IMG/VR virus record: IMGVR_UViG_3300032311_000372
Location: 1 to 42,943 of that record
Reading direction: 5' to 3' (one strand)
Source: a virus
Length of the DNA stretch: 42,943 bases
Of this stretch, positions 1-6,245 are shown piece by piece. Position numbers and translations under genes: made by a program. The notes under the pieces are model-generated. The model was not told where the DNA came from. It worked only from the letters and a program-made list of their open reading frames with translations, and did not search any database. Every line of letters starts with the position of its first letter. Within the stretch, counting starts at the first letter, position 1.

Positions 1-73
1 CGCAGAATAGTCCTCTCTTGCGGTGTTCTTTATTACAACTAGGGCACCTTTTTAATTTATATTGGCCTGACAT
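1..73 (-). CDS. Small Cys-rich zinc-binding protein, 3' end cut by window edge
   Basis: An ATG at 73 opens a frame that runs off the left edge of the window after 24 codons. It encodes basic residues and a CPSC followed by a further Cys (CPSCNKEHRKRGLFC), the usual layout of a small zinc ribbon. The start lies 115 bases beyond the preceding gene's stop and follows the region holding two DnaA boxes. Too little is visible to assign a role; small zinc-ribbon proteins are common in T4-like phages. Confidence 0.5.
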   Translation of the reverse strand, partial: MSGQYKLKRCPSCNKEHRKRGLFC

Positions 74-119
74 AAGCTAACGGTTTTCTCACTATTGGCT
101 GAGCTCGGTTACTACCTAC

Positions 120-139
120 TTATACACAGGTTATCCACA
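120..139. promoter_or_regulatory. Two tandem perfect DnaA boxes
   Basis: TTATACACA (120-128) and TTATCCACA (131-139) both fit the bacterial DnaA-box consensus TTATnCACA exactly. They form a tandem 11-base repeat, each ending in GG. They sit in the only non-coding gap at the left end (74-188), between a small gene at 189-416 and the zinc-binding gene starting at 73. They could bind host DnaA as part of a replication origin, or as a transcription control or titration site. No AT-rich unwinding element or further box was recognised beside them. Confidence 0.6.
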
Positions 140-188
140 GGTAAATCACATGGTTTCGGTAATTAGGTCATTACCAACCTTATTTCCA

Positions 189-416
189 TTATACTATAAT
201 CCTTGCACGGACATAGTAATTATCACTATCAATGTCCTCTGAATAGGTAAATGTGGTACGGTTACTCTCAAGCAAACATTTGGCCAAATCAATGGCTAAC
301 CTGTCTTTGATATGCTCTTTGTATTTCTCATCACTCATTATCTTTTCAAATAGCACAGGGTCTATCATCATCTCAACGTGGAAGGTTTGAGGTGGAATAT
401 TGGTTGGATTACTCAT
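189..416 (-). CDS. Hypothetical protein, 75 aa
   Basis: This small acidic/mixed protein has no family I recognise. I chose the ATG at 416 (protein MSNPTNIPPQ...). It overlaps the stop codon of the upstream 30-codon membrane peptide, which is the coupling pattern used throughout the window; an in-frame ATG at 428 is also possible. The middle holds charged helices (FEKIMSDEKYKEHIKDRL) and the end is beta-like (DNYYVRARIIV). It is the last complete gene before the DnaA-box region. Confidence 0.6.
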   Translation of the reverse strand: MSNPTNIPPQTFHVEMMIDPVLFEKIMSDEKYKEHIKDRLAIDLAKCLLESNRTTFTYSEDIDSDNYYVRARIIV

Positions 417-501
417 CTTTTGGTGCATCACTCACGTCCCATGCCACTGCGGCAATGCCAACAACTAGTATTACAATAAAAATTACTATATCAATGGTCA
501 T
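409..501 (-). CDS. Membrane micropeptide, 30 aa
   Basis: ATG at 501, stop at 409-411. The peptide is one hydrophobic segment (IDIVIFIVILVVGIAAVAW) followed by a short acidic tail (DVSDAPKDE). It begins 2 bases after the preceding gene's stop, and its stop region overlaps the next gene's ATG, so it fits the operon exactly. A single-pass membrane peptide could be lysis- or exclusion-related, but the sequence does not say which. Confidence 0.55.
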   Translation of the reverse strand: MTIDIVIFIVILVVGIAAVAWDVSDAPKDE

Positions 502-503
502 GG

Positions 504-917
504 TTATCTATTCTGTATTCGTTGCATGGCACGGACATGGACTCTATCTTTTTCCTTCTCGCTATCAGATAGCTCACTATACGGTACATGCTGAGAGGCA
601 TTGTGTTCACCCTTTGGATTACGTTTCATCCACTCATTGTGGACATGCTCTGCAGCCTTCTCAATATCTTTTGGATGCCTCTTAGTAGCTTCTAGAGCTG
701 CCTTACCAGCGGCAAGGTTTTCTCTCTGCCAATCAGGATGTAATTTGTTAAATGGTACATTGATATTGCCCTTTGTACCATCACTATTGTTTTTGATTCG
801 TTCTTTGGTGCCGGTTGGGTCAAAGTTCTTGCGCCATTCATCATGTGCTTTAGTAGCAAAGCGTTTTACTCTACCTAATCGGATATCTTCTTTAATGAAG
901 GTCTTAAAATTAATCAT
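504..917 (-). CDS. RyR-domain-like protein with capsid-targeting-like N-terminus
   Basis: 137 aa. The C-terminal half (about residues 85-130) has HNEW...HVPYSELSDSEKEKDR, close to the ryanodine-receptor (RyR) repeat pattern HExW...HPxLxPYxxLSxxEKxxDR. The N-terminal half (about 25-75) holds a weaker copy: HDEWRK...NVPFNKLHPDWQ. The first ten residues, MINFKTFIKE, match the M-x-x-F-x-x-F-I-x-E tag seen on other proteins here. RyR-like domains occur in phage and bacterial proteins of mostly unknown role. The start overlaps the previous gene's stop by eight bases. Confidence 0.6.
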   Translation of the reverse strand: MINFKTFIKEDIRLGRVKRFATKAHDEWRKNFDPTGTKERIKNNSDGTKGNINVPFNKLHPDWQRENLAAGKAALEATKRHPKDIEKAAEHVHNEWMKRNPKGEHNASQHVPYSELSDSEKEKDRVHVRAMQRIQNR

Positions 918-1092
918 TTCTTGGTTCCTGTATGATAATTGGTACTGGAGGTTTCTTCAAGGCATCTTCAATCATCTCGGTTAAACTCTTGCCCTTAAAT
1001 GGTCTATAGTTCTGGTTGCGGTGTGTCTCGGCCAACATCCAATCTGGCATTGGCTCTACATCATCCGGTTCACCCCAATGGTTATTTTGCAT
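910..1092 (-). CDS. Hypothetical protein, 60 aa
   Basis: The frame is open further upstream inside the cupin gene, but the ATG at 1092 (MQNNHWGEPDD) gives only a short overlap with the cupin stop at 1082, so I prefer it. The protein is acidic at first, then has a basic helix and a proline-rich end (KKPPVPIIIQEPRND). No recognised domain. Confidence 0.55.
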   Translation of the reverse strand: MQNNHWGEPDDVEPMPDWMLAETHRNQNYRPFKGKSLTEMIEDALKKPPVPIIIQEPRND

Positions 1093-1429
1093 ATACTGTT
1101 CTGCTTTGTGTCTTGTTGTAAACTGTATGGAATACGAGGTCGGAGAGGCCTCTATTGATAACTCTATGAAACTGGCCATCTGGCACCAATACAATAGAAC
1201 CAGCAGTTACGGTTTCAACTTCATCACCTATAACCATTTGGCCTTCACCAAACTGAAAGAAATATACTTCTTCACAGCCATCATGTACATGGCCTCTAGT
1301 CTCCTGATGCTTATGCAAGGTGACCTGAGACAATACAAGCTTATCCAACTGTAGGTTATCTATAACAGAATAAACCTCGGTTTCTCGGTACACATCACCA
1401 ATAATGTTATAATTTTGATAATGGTTCAT
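1082..1429 (-). CDS. Cupin-domain protein
   Basis: 115 aa forming a single cupin barrel. Residues about 38-60 carry the first cupin motif (HKHQETRGHVHDGCEEVYF), giving H-x-H and E as probable metal ligands. The second motif is near VLVPDGQFHRVINRG, supplying the last His. Cupins of this size bind a metal and often act on, or bind, small metabolites or sugars; the substrate cannot be told. The ATG overlaps the stop of the 40-aa peptide upstream as ATGA, implying translational coupling. A cupin is plausible as a sugar isomerase or sensor, but no partner lies next to it. Confidence 0.8.
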   Translation of the reverse strand: MNHYQNYNIIGDVYRETEVYSVIDNLQLDKLVLSQVTLHKHQETRGHVHDGCEEVYFFQFGEGQMVIGDEVETVTAGSIVLVPDGQFHRVINRGLSDLVFHTVYNKTQSRTVYAK

Positions 1430-1548
1430 TTTTTAGACCAATCTTTAAATAATTGTATTAAATTACCAACGAGGTCTAATTTTGTCACAATTTGATACAG
1501 TAGTGTGGCAAATACACCAGCCAAAAAGGCATTTATGAGGTCAATCAT
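1426..1548 (-). CDS. Membrane micropeptide, 40 aa
   Basis: ATG at 1548, TGA at 1426-1428 overlapping the cupin start as ATGA. The protein begins with a hydrophobic segment (LINAFLAGVFATLLYQIVT) and continues as an amphipathic helix ending in a basic tail (KDWSKK). Exact packing between two genes supports it as real. Function unknown; single-pass membrane peptide. Confidence 0.55.
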   Translation of the reverse strand: MIDLINAFLAGVFATLLYQIVTKLDLVGNLIQLFKDWSKK

Positions 1549-1551
1549 TTC

Positions 1552-1773
1552 TTACATAAACCTCTGCTCAATGGCTTTGACACTATTTGCAATTGTATTA
1601 TCAACCACACCCAAATCAAATGTAGTAAATGCGGCTGTTGTTGGTGTATTCTTTACCGCATCAATGCACTCGGCAATCAATAGACGGGCAAATTTCTCTA
1701 GTGTTTCCCCACCAACAACAGGGTAATGACTGCCGCCTGCTTGTAGGGCAATCTCTTTCAATTTGTCATTCAT
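1552..1773 (-). CDS. Conserved phage hypothetical protein, 73 aa
   Basis: Start chosen at the ATG at 1773, preceded by a clear AGGAG ribosome site. The N-terminal part (ALQAGGSHYPVVGGETLEKFARLL) followed by IAECIDAV is a pattern I have seen in many small phage proteins of unknown function. It begins just downstream of a terminator, with a TATAAT-like hexamer at 1793-1798, so it may have its own weak promoter. Confidence 0.65.
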   Translation of the reverse strand: MNDKLKEIALQAGGSHYPVVGGETLEKFARLLIAECIDAVKNTPTTAAFTTFDLGVVDNTIANSVKAIEQRFM

Positions 1774-1792
1774 TTTATTCTCCTGATATAAC

Positions 1793-1798
1793 ATTATA
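1793..1798 (-). promoter_or_regulatory. Possible -10 element (TATAAT) after terminator
   Basis: On the minus strand TATAAT lies about 20 bases before the ATG at 1773 and about 30 bases after a terminator. No convincing -35 hexamer sits 17 bases upstream, so this may be a weak or activated promoter, or chance in AT-rich DNA. Confidence 0.3.
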
Positions 1799-1826
1799 TA
1801 CTAACCATAATTTTATTGCGGTACAA

Positions 1827-1849
1827 ATAGAAAACCCGCCGAAGCGGGT
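1827..1849 (-). terminator. Rho-independent terminator with UUCG loop
   Basis: Read on the minus strand, ACCCGC-TTCG-GCGGGT forms a 6-bp GC-rich stem closed by the very stable UUCG tetraloop. It is followed by TTTTCTATTT. It lies 11 bases after the stop of the gene at 1860-2114 and separates it from the gene starting at 1773. Confidence 0.85.
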
Positions 1850-1859
1850 CTATACCTGA

Positions 1860-2114
1860 TTATAGTACGTGCCATTCTTCGGCATCTAAATCGGTTATGA
1901 GGTTGATATAGTCCACAGCGGCATCTTCATCATCAAACTCTCTGATAACTGTCTGGCCTGTATATCTGGAGAGAAACACAAACAATATCTTGTCATCATT
2001 GAAAATGGAGAATTTAATAATCCATCCATTGCGTTCAGTTGGTTGCCACGATTGTGATTTGAATGCTACATCCATAAATCGTTTATTTGCACGATGCGCT
2101 ATTAATTTTTTCAT
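1860..2114 (-). CDS. Hypothetical protein, 84 aa
   Basis: Start placed at ATG 2114 (MKKLIAHRANKRF). The protein has a basic N-terminus, then beta-rich sequence (WIIKFSIFNDDKILFVFLSR) and an acidic C-terminus (DDEDAAVDYINLITDLDAEE). No domain recognised. Its start codon lies within a 10-bp inverted repeat that exposes the GGAGG ribosome site in the loop, described separately. A terminator follows the gene. Confidence 0.6.
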   Translation of the reverse strand: MKKLIAHRANKRFMDVAFKSQSWQPTERNGWIIKFSIFNDDKILFVFLSRYTGQTVIREFDDEDAAVDYINLITDLDAEEWHVL

Positions 2115-2142
2115 ATGCTTTAGATATCCTCCAAAGCATATG
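2112..2142 (-). promoter_or_regulatory. Start-codon hairpin with ribosome site in the loop
   Basis: CATATGCTTT (2112-2121) and AAAGCATATG (2133-2142) are perfect 10-bp inverted repeats around an 11-base loop. In the mRNA the loop reads GGAGGATATCT, so it holds the Shine-Dalgarno sequence. The 3' arm contains the ATG at 2114. Folding would hide the start codon while leaving the ribosome site exposed, which fits translational control of the 84-aa gene. Confidence 0.55.
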
Positions 2143-2150
2143 TATAACAA

Positions 2151-2399
2151 TTAAATCTTAGCGGCTTTGACTGTTTTCTCAGCCATTTCTTTAATGGTTA
2201 CTGCTGTCAACTCAGCAACTTCATTAGTTGTGCGGTTTACTTGTTTGGTAAAGTCACGTTGAGCTTCAACGAAATCTTTAATAGATGCTTTGATTTTGTC
2301 ATCAAACACGAATGTGTCAACAACCTTGTTCTTTGCATCTTGTACTTGGTCAACAAAATAGTTAGCAAAGTATAGTGGTGTGAAAATTGAATTAGCCAT
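2151..2399 (-). CDS. Phasin-like helical protein, 82 aa
   Basis: An all-helical, amphipathic protein without Cys. The central run FVEAQRDFTKQVNRTTNEVAEL, preceded by YFVDQVQDAKNKVVD, resembles the helical repeat of phasins, which coat polyhydroxyalkanoate granules. The similarity is of pattern and composition only; it could equally be another short coiled-coil protein. A ribosome site (AAGGAAATAAACC) precedes the ATG at 2399. Confidence 0.5.
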   Translation of the reverse strand: MANSIFTPLYFANYFVDQVQDAKNKVVDTFVFDDKIKASIKDFVEAQRDFTKQVNRTTNEVAELTAVTIKEMAEKTVKAAKI

Positions 2400-2426
2400 G
2401 GTTTATTTCCTTAGGTGATAGTTAAA

Positions 2427-2525
2427 TTAATAGCGGGCTGCGCCGTGTTTGAATTTTCGGTATTCCTTAGTGAAACTGCCGATGGTTGCAAATTTTTTGT
2501 AGATGATGTTTAGAATGTTTTTCAC
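2427..2525 (-). CDS. Basic micropeptide, 32 aa, GTG start
   Basis: A GTG at 2525 overlaps the stop of the upstream gene as GTGA. The 32-codon frame ends at TAA 2427-2429. The product is strongly basic (NIIYKKF...TKEYRKFKHGAARY). It rests on the tight junction and the composition; no homologue is recognised. Confidence 0.4.
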   Translation of the reverse strand: MKNILNIIYKKFATIGSFTKEYRKFKHGAARY

Positions 2526-2680
2526 AGATATGCCTTATGTTGGTTACGTTCAAACTCTCTCACATAGTATTCTAATTGTGATGCATCAACCACATTACGA
2601 CTGGCAATGTATCTGTCCAAGCGTGATTGGTAAGTGTTGCCTTCAAAGAAGGATAATAGGTAAGAAAAGAGTCTGAACAT
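2522..2680 (-). CDS. Small DUF3563-like protein, 52 aa
   Basis: I chose ATG 2680 (MFRLFSYLLSFFEGN) over the upstream in-frame codons; the ribosome site is weak. A short hydrophobic N-terminus is followed by a helix pattern (SRLDRYIASRNVVDASQLEYYVREFER). This resembles the short DUF3563 family, in which a 'YL..a.D..dle.r.re.e' helix follows a hydrophobic start. Function unknown. Confidence 0.5.
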   Translation of the reverse strand: MFRLFSYLLSFFEGNTYQSRLDRYIASRNVVDASQLEYYVREFERNQHKAYL

Positions 2681-2715
2681 AGTGTTTACGATATTAGTGA
2701 TTATACTATTATATA

Positions 2716-2754
2716 TGTTGCAATGCAACAATTTTCACTAGAGTTCGGACTCTA
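2716..2754. repeat. Two small inverted repeats between PhoH and the 52-aa gene
   Basis: TGTTGCA-A-TGCAACA (2716-2730) is a near-perfect palindrome. TAGAGT-tcgg-ACTCTA (2739-2754) is a 6-bp stem with a 4-base loop just after the PhoH stop codon. Neither has a T-run on the minus strand, so intrinsic termination would be weak. The palindrome could be a dimeric-protein binding site. Confidence 0.3.
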
Positions 2755-2759
2755 TTGCC

Positions 2760-3506
2760 TTAGTCCATTGCATCCTCATATTGTAGTTTGGCAAGAATGT
2801 AGTCTTTAACCAATGATGAGCGTACAATATCATCAGGTGTAAACTCAATGCGAGTGAAGGCATTCATGTGGTGTGCCACATCAAAGAATTTAAGAATGCC
2901 TGTTACATCATTCTTCTTTTTATTCAAGTCGGTCTGCCTGTAATCACCACACCATATAATCTTTGAGCGGTAACCAACACGGGTCATTACGGTGTCAATT
3001 TCTTCAAAGGTCATATTCTGCATCTCATCCACGATAATGATGGCATCATCAAAGGACATACCACGAATGAATGATGTAGATATGAATTCAATGTGGCCTT
3101 GTTCCTCTAATCTATCCCATGCGTCCTTGCGACCAAATAGTGTCTCACAGATTTGGCGATAGGGTTGTTGATAGATTTCCATCTTCTCATTTACATCACC
3201 TGGCAGGTGGCCAATCTCACGGCTCTGTACGGCAGAGCGAACAATAATAATCTTAGCAAATGGGTTTGATTTGTCCATCACTTCTTCAATGGCCTTATAC
3301 AAGGCACAAAAGGTTTTACCTGTACCTGCAACACCATGTAGTGCTACAAAATAATCTCCACGTTTATATGCATCAAAGAATAGTTTTTGATTATCTGTCA
3401 ATGGGTCAAATGTTTTAAGGTCATCAAGCCTCAGTTTGAGGTGATTGGATGGTTTTGAAACTCTTTCAGTTTCAATGACTGTATTGGCGGTTGTCTTGCG
3501 AGCCAT
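2760..3506 (-). CDS. phoH: PhoH-like P-loop ATPase
   Basis: 248 aa using ATG 3506, which has an AAGGA ribosome site; the frame is open to 3554. Walker A is HGVAGTGKT and Walker B is IIIVDEMQNM, followed by the PhoH signature WCGDYRQTDL. PhoH-family proteins are ATPases with suspected RNA or nucleotide functions, and are widespread in marine and freshwater phages. Related fusions in bacteria join them to nucleases. The exact role in infection is unsettled. The neighbouring gene on the right is an oppositely oriented homing endonuclease. Confidence 0.9.
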   Translation of the reverse strand: MARKTTANTVIETERVSKPSNHLKLRLDDLKTFDPLTDNQKLFFDAYKRGDYFVALHGVAGTGKTFCALYKAIEEVMDKSNPFAKIIIVRSAVQSREIGHLPGDVNEKMEIYQQPYRQICETLFGRKDAWDRLEEQGHIEFISTSFIRGMSFDDAIIIVDEMQNMTFEEIDTVMTRVGYRSKIIWCGDYRQTDLNKKKNDVTGILKFFDVAHHMNAFTRIEFTPDDIVRSSLVKDYILAKLQYEDAMD

Positions 3507-3626
3507 GGTTTTCCTTTTTTTAGGTAACGAATCTTGTTCTTTACAGTATTTCATAGTTTGTTAAGTTCTTTTATCCTAATTTCCTTATTTTATATATATG
3601 GTATGGTATGAATAAAAGGAATTAAC
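3507..3626. promoter_or_regulatory. Divergent intergenic region, PhoH / GIY-YIG endonuclease
   Basis: This AT-rich gap serves two outward-reading genes. On the minus strand TATATAAAATA lies upstream of PhoH. On the plus strand TATGAATA (3607-3614) lies 12 bases before the ATG at 3627 and differs by one base from the T4 late-promoter core TATAAATA. Both are weak assignments. Confidence 0.3.
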
Positions 3627-4403
3627 ATGGACTGGCTGTATAAAAACAAATCATTCGAAACACCTGAAAAAAATCCATATGAGGGGTTTGTGTATATCAT
3701 TGAGAACCTTACTAGTAATAAATTGTATGTTGGTAAAAAACATTTTTGGTCTAGACGTAAAAACAAAAAAACTGGCCGTAGAGAAACTAAAGAATCGGAT
3801 TGGAAAGATTATTATGGTTCATCCGATGAATTAAAAAAAGATATTGATATATTTGGAAAAGAAAACTTTAAAAGAACTATCATACACTTATGTATATACA
3901 AAAAACAAATGACATTTTGGGAAGAAAAAGAGCAATGGGATAGAAATGTTTTATTGGATGATGGTTATTATAATACCAACATTGGTGGTAGATATTTCGT
4001 GAGAGAGAGAAAAATATATTTGTCTTCAGAAAAAGAAATAACAACCAAAAATGAAAAGTGGAGACAAATAAAGAGTGAACAAATGAGGGGTGATAATAAT
4101 ATTGCTAAAAAACCCGAAATTAGAGCCAAGATATCAGAAAAGAAACGTGGAGAAAAACACCACCAATATGGAAAACCATTATCGGAAGAGCACAACAAAA
4201 AATTGCACGAAGCTGCTTTAAAATCTAGAATTGAAGAATGGGAAATTATAACACCTAATGGAGAGGTTGTATGCATAAGCAACTTGAATCAATATTGCAG
4301 AGATAATAATTTAAGTTCTAGTGCTATGTCTATGGTAGCCTCAGGAGAAAGAATCCAACATAAAAAATATAAATGTCGGAAACTTTCTACTGTAAGTGAA
4401 TGA
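3627..4403 (+). CDS. GIY-YIG homing endonuclease with NUMOD-type tail
   Basis: 258 aa; the only recognised gene on the plus strand. The GIY-YIG core begins at FVYIIENLTSNKLYVGKK (residues about 22-39). The tail has an NUMOD3-like run (RGEKHHQYGKPLSEEHNKK) and a C-terminal NUMOD1-like helix-turn-helix segment (ISNLNQYCRDNNLSSSAMS). This nuclease-plus-DNA-binding-module order is typical of free-standing phage homing endonucleases such as the T4 Seg proteins. It sits between two minus-strand genes and ends two bases before the zinc-ribbon gene, so it probably inserted by homing. A plus-strand AAGGA site precedes ATG 3627. Confidence 0.9.
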   Translation: MDWLYKNKSFETPEKNPYEGFVYIIENLTSNKLYVGKKHFWSRRKNKKTGRRETKESDWKDYYGSSDELKKDIDIFGKENFKRTIIHLCIYKKQMTFWEEKEQWDRNVLLDDGYYNTNIGGRYFVRERKIYLSSEKEITTKNEKWRQIKSEQMRGDNNIAKKPEIRAKISEKKRGEKHHQYGKPLSEEHNKKLHEAALKSRIEEWEIITPNGEVVCISNLNQYCRDNNLSSSAMSMVASGERIQHKKYKCRKLSTVSE

Positions 4404-4404
4404 A

Positions 4405-4551
4405 TTAATCATCCTCATCTTCTGTGTCATTCTCCAATATGTACTCTGAACAGAATGGACAGAAATGAGGATCATCTTCACATTTTTCTATGTCGTATTT
4501 AATTGTAAATTGTGAGTCACAGTTGTCACATACGTGATGTAATGTAGCCAT
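4405..4551 (-). CDS. Small zinc-ribbon protein, 48 aa
   Basis: ATG at 4551 overlapping the stop of the nuclease gene as TAATG; stop at 4405-4407. It has two Cys pairs, CDNC near residue 8 and CPFC near residue 32, plus CEDD between them, and a very acidic tail (ENDTEDEDD). This is a four-Cys zinc ribbon of the kind found in many T4-like phages. Its partner is unknown; the coupling suggests co-expression with the secreted nuclease. Confidence 0.7.
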   Translation of the reverse strand: MATLHHVCDNCDSQFTIKYDIEKCEDDPHFCPFCSEYILENDTEDEDD

Positions 4552-4988
4552 TAGTTACACCAGCTTTGTTTCGCCTCGCCGTAGTATTCACGGGCATAGC
4601 CGTTTGTGATTAACATTTGGCGTAAACTTTTACCATCAAGCAATACATCACCCAATACACGGCCACCATATTTGTCCCAGTCCATTAGGACGACTTGGCG
4701 TTTAGTTGAAGCATTTACCGCAGCTTTAGTGAAAGCAGTTGCTGCTTCACCCCTTGAGGCCTCACTAGGGCACATTGCACGATGGCCTTTTTCAGGTGTA
4801 TCAACACCAAACACACGAATGCTCAGTTCTTTCTTCAATGGGTCAGGTAAAAAGTTGGCTTGGAATGCAACTGTATCACCATCAACCACTCTTGTCAATA
4901 CAGCATCATATGTTACACCAGGTTTTTGTTTACCTTGTGCTAATGCCAGACAAGGCACCATAAGTGCAATAATTAGTAATTTCTTCAT
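4551..4988 (-). CDS. Secreted staphylococcal-nuclease-like (SNase) protein
   Basis: 145 aa starting with a clear signal peptide (MKKLLIIALMVPCLALAQG). The mature part has the SNase fold motifs: VVDGDT, then IRVFGVDTPE, then RGEAAT, then DKYGGRVLGDV. The Arg, Glu and Arg of these blocks match the catalytic set of thermonuclease. The enzyme would cut DNA or RNA in the periplasm or outside the cell. Possible roles are nucleotide salvage, or destruction of incoming DNA from a competing phage; neither is shown. Confidence 0.85.
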   Translation of the reverse strand: MKKLLIIALMVPCLALAQGKQKPGVTYDAVLTRVVDGDTVAFQANFLPDPLKKELSIRVFGVDTPEKGHRAMCPSEASRGEAATAFTKAAVNASTKRQVVLMDWDKYGGRVLGDVLLDGKSLRQMLITNGYAREYYGEAKQSWCN

Positions 4989-5014
4989 ATCAACCCTTTT
5001 TTGTTATATTTAAA

Positions 5015-5998
5015 TTAAGCCCACACATTATCCCATGTACCGGTGTGAGCAGCTTTAGCGTAATCTGTTGACCTATTCTCAAAGAAATTAGTATGCGTTG
5101 GTGCATTAATCATTTCTTCAACCCATGGGAGTGGATTACGTTTAACTTTAAAAATGCCTTTCATGCCAAGGCCAATGAGTCTTCTATCAGCAATGTAACG
5201 GATGTATTTCTTCAATTCATCCGCTGTAAGACCTTCCATCTCACCACTACTAAATGCCAAATCGATAAATTTATCTTCTAGTTCAACCATTCTCTCAGCA
5301 ATGGTGTAGATTCTAGATTTCAAATCATCATTCCAGATTTCATTGTTTTCTTGTATATAGGTCTTAAATAACTTCATCATGTTCTCGGCATGCATTGTCT
5401 CATCAACAATAGACCAAGTAACGATTTGACCCATACCCTTCATCTTGCCTGTACGTGGGAAATTCAACAACATAACAAATGAACTGAACAGTTGCATACC
5501 TTCGGTGAATGCTGAGAACACGGCAATGTGTGTGGCTGTATTCTCTTTTGTGGTATTTTGGCCTGAGATGTTCATTACATAATCGTGTTTGTCCTTCATC
5601 TCCTGATACTCCATGAATTGGTTATATGTGGTATCAGGCAGACCAAGAGTTTCAATCAAGTGGCTATAGGCAGCAATGTGTAGTGCTTCACGAGCTGCAA
5701 AGCCTAACAACATCATTCGTACTTCTGGTTGTGGAAAATATGGCAAGTAATTATTAACATAACCACCGGCCACATCAATGTCGCCTTGTGTGAAGAATCG
5801 GAAAATATTGGTCAAAAACTCTTTCTCACTTGGAGACAGTTTCTTCTTCCAATCTTTCACATCTTCAGCCATTGGTACTTCTGTGTGCAACCAATGTGAT
5901 TGTTCATGTTTCAACCATGCATCATATGCCCATGGATAATTAAAAGGTTTGAATGCTGACCGCTCATCGGTCAATCGACTGTTAACTTTTTTAAGCAT
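5015..5998 (-). CDS. nrdB: Class Ia ribonucleotide reductase beta subunit
   Basis: 327 aa with ATG 5998, which overlaps the thioredoxin stop; longer starts would lie inside that gene. The iron and radical residues are visible in order: an Asp in GDIDVAGGY, EALHIAAY giving E-x-x-H and the radical Tyr, a Glu in FTEGMQLF, and DETMHAEN giving the second E-x-x-H. NrdB carries the tyrosyl radical used by NrdA to reduce NDPs to dNDPs. It is grouped with thioredoxin and NrdA, so the phage supplies its own dNTPs. Confidence 0.95.
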   Translation of the reverse strand: MLKKVNSRLTDERSAFKPFNYPWAYDAWLKHEQSHWLHTEVPMAEDVKDWKKKLSPSEKEFLTNIFRFFTQGDIDVAGGYVNNYLPYFPQPEVRMMLLGFAAREALHIAAYSHLIETLGLPDTTYNQFMEYQEMKDKHDYVMNISGQNTTKENTATHIAVFSAFTEGMQLFSSFVMLLNFPRTGKMKGMGQIVTWSIVDETMHAENMMKLFKTYIQENNEIWNDDLKSRIYTIAERMVELEDKFIDLAFSSGEMEGLTADELKKYIRYIADRRLIGLGMKGIFKVKRNPLPWVEEMINAPTHTNFFENRSTDYAKAAHTGTWDNVWA

Positions 5999-6236
5999 TG
6001 AACCATTCCTGTAATTGTTTTGTATTCTGCATACCAACTAAGCGTTTCAATACATTACCATCTTCAACCATGACCAATGTTGGCACACCACGAATACCAT
6101 ATTCAATTGCAATATCAGATTCTTTATCGATATCGATAACTTCAATTGGTAGGTTGGTCTGTACATCTTCCAATGTTTTAGCCAACATTTTACATGGTTG
6201 ACACCATGATGCGGTAAATCTAATAACTTTTTTCAT
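5991..6236 (-). CDS. Thioredoxin-like redox protein
   Basis: 81 aa. The active site WCQPC lies at residues about 12-16 after a short beta strand (KKVIRFTAS), and the cis-proline block GVPTLVMVEDG follows. It is short for a thioredoxin. Placed between nrdA and nrdB, it most likely acts as reductant for the phage ribonucleotide reductase, as in T4, where NrdC has this role. It has a good ribosome site (AAGGAAA) and overlaps nrdB. Confidence 0.9.
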   Translation of the reverse strand: MKKVIRFTASWCQPCKMLAKTLEDVQTNLPIEVIDIDKESDIAIEYGIRGVPTLVMVEDGNVLKRLVGMQNTKQLQEWFNA

Positions 6237-6245
6237 TTTATTTCC

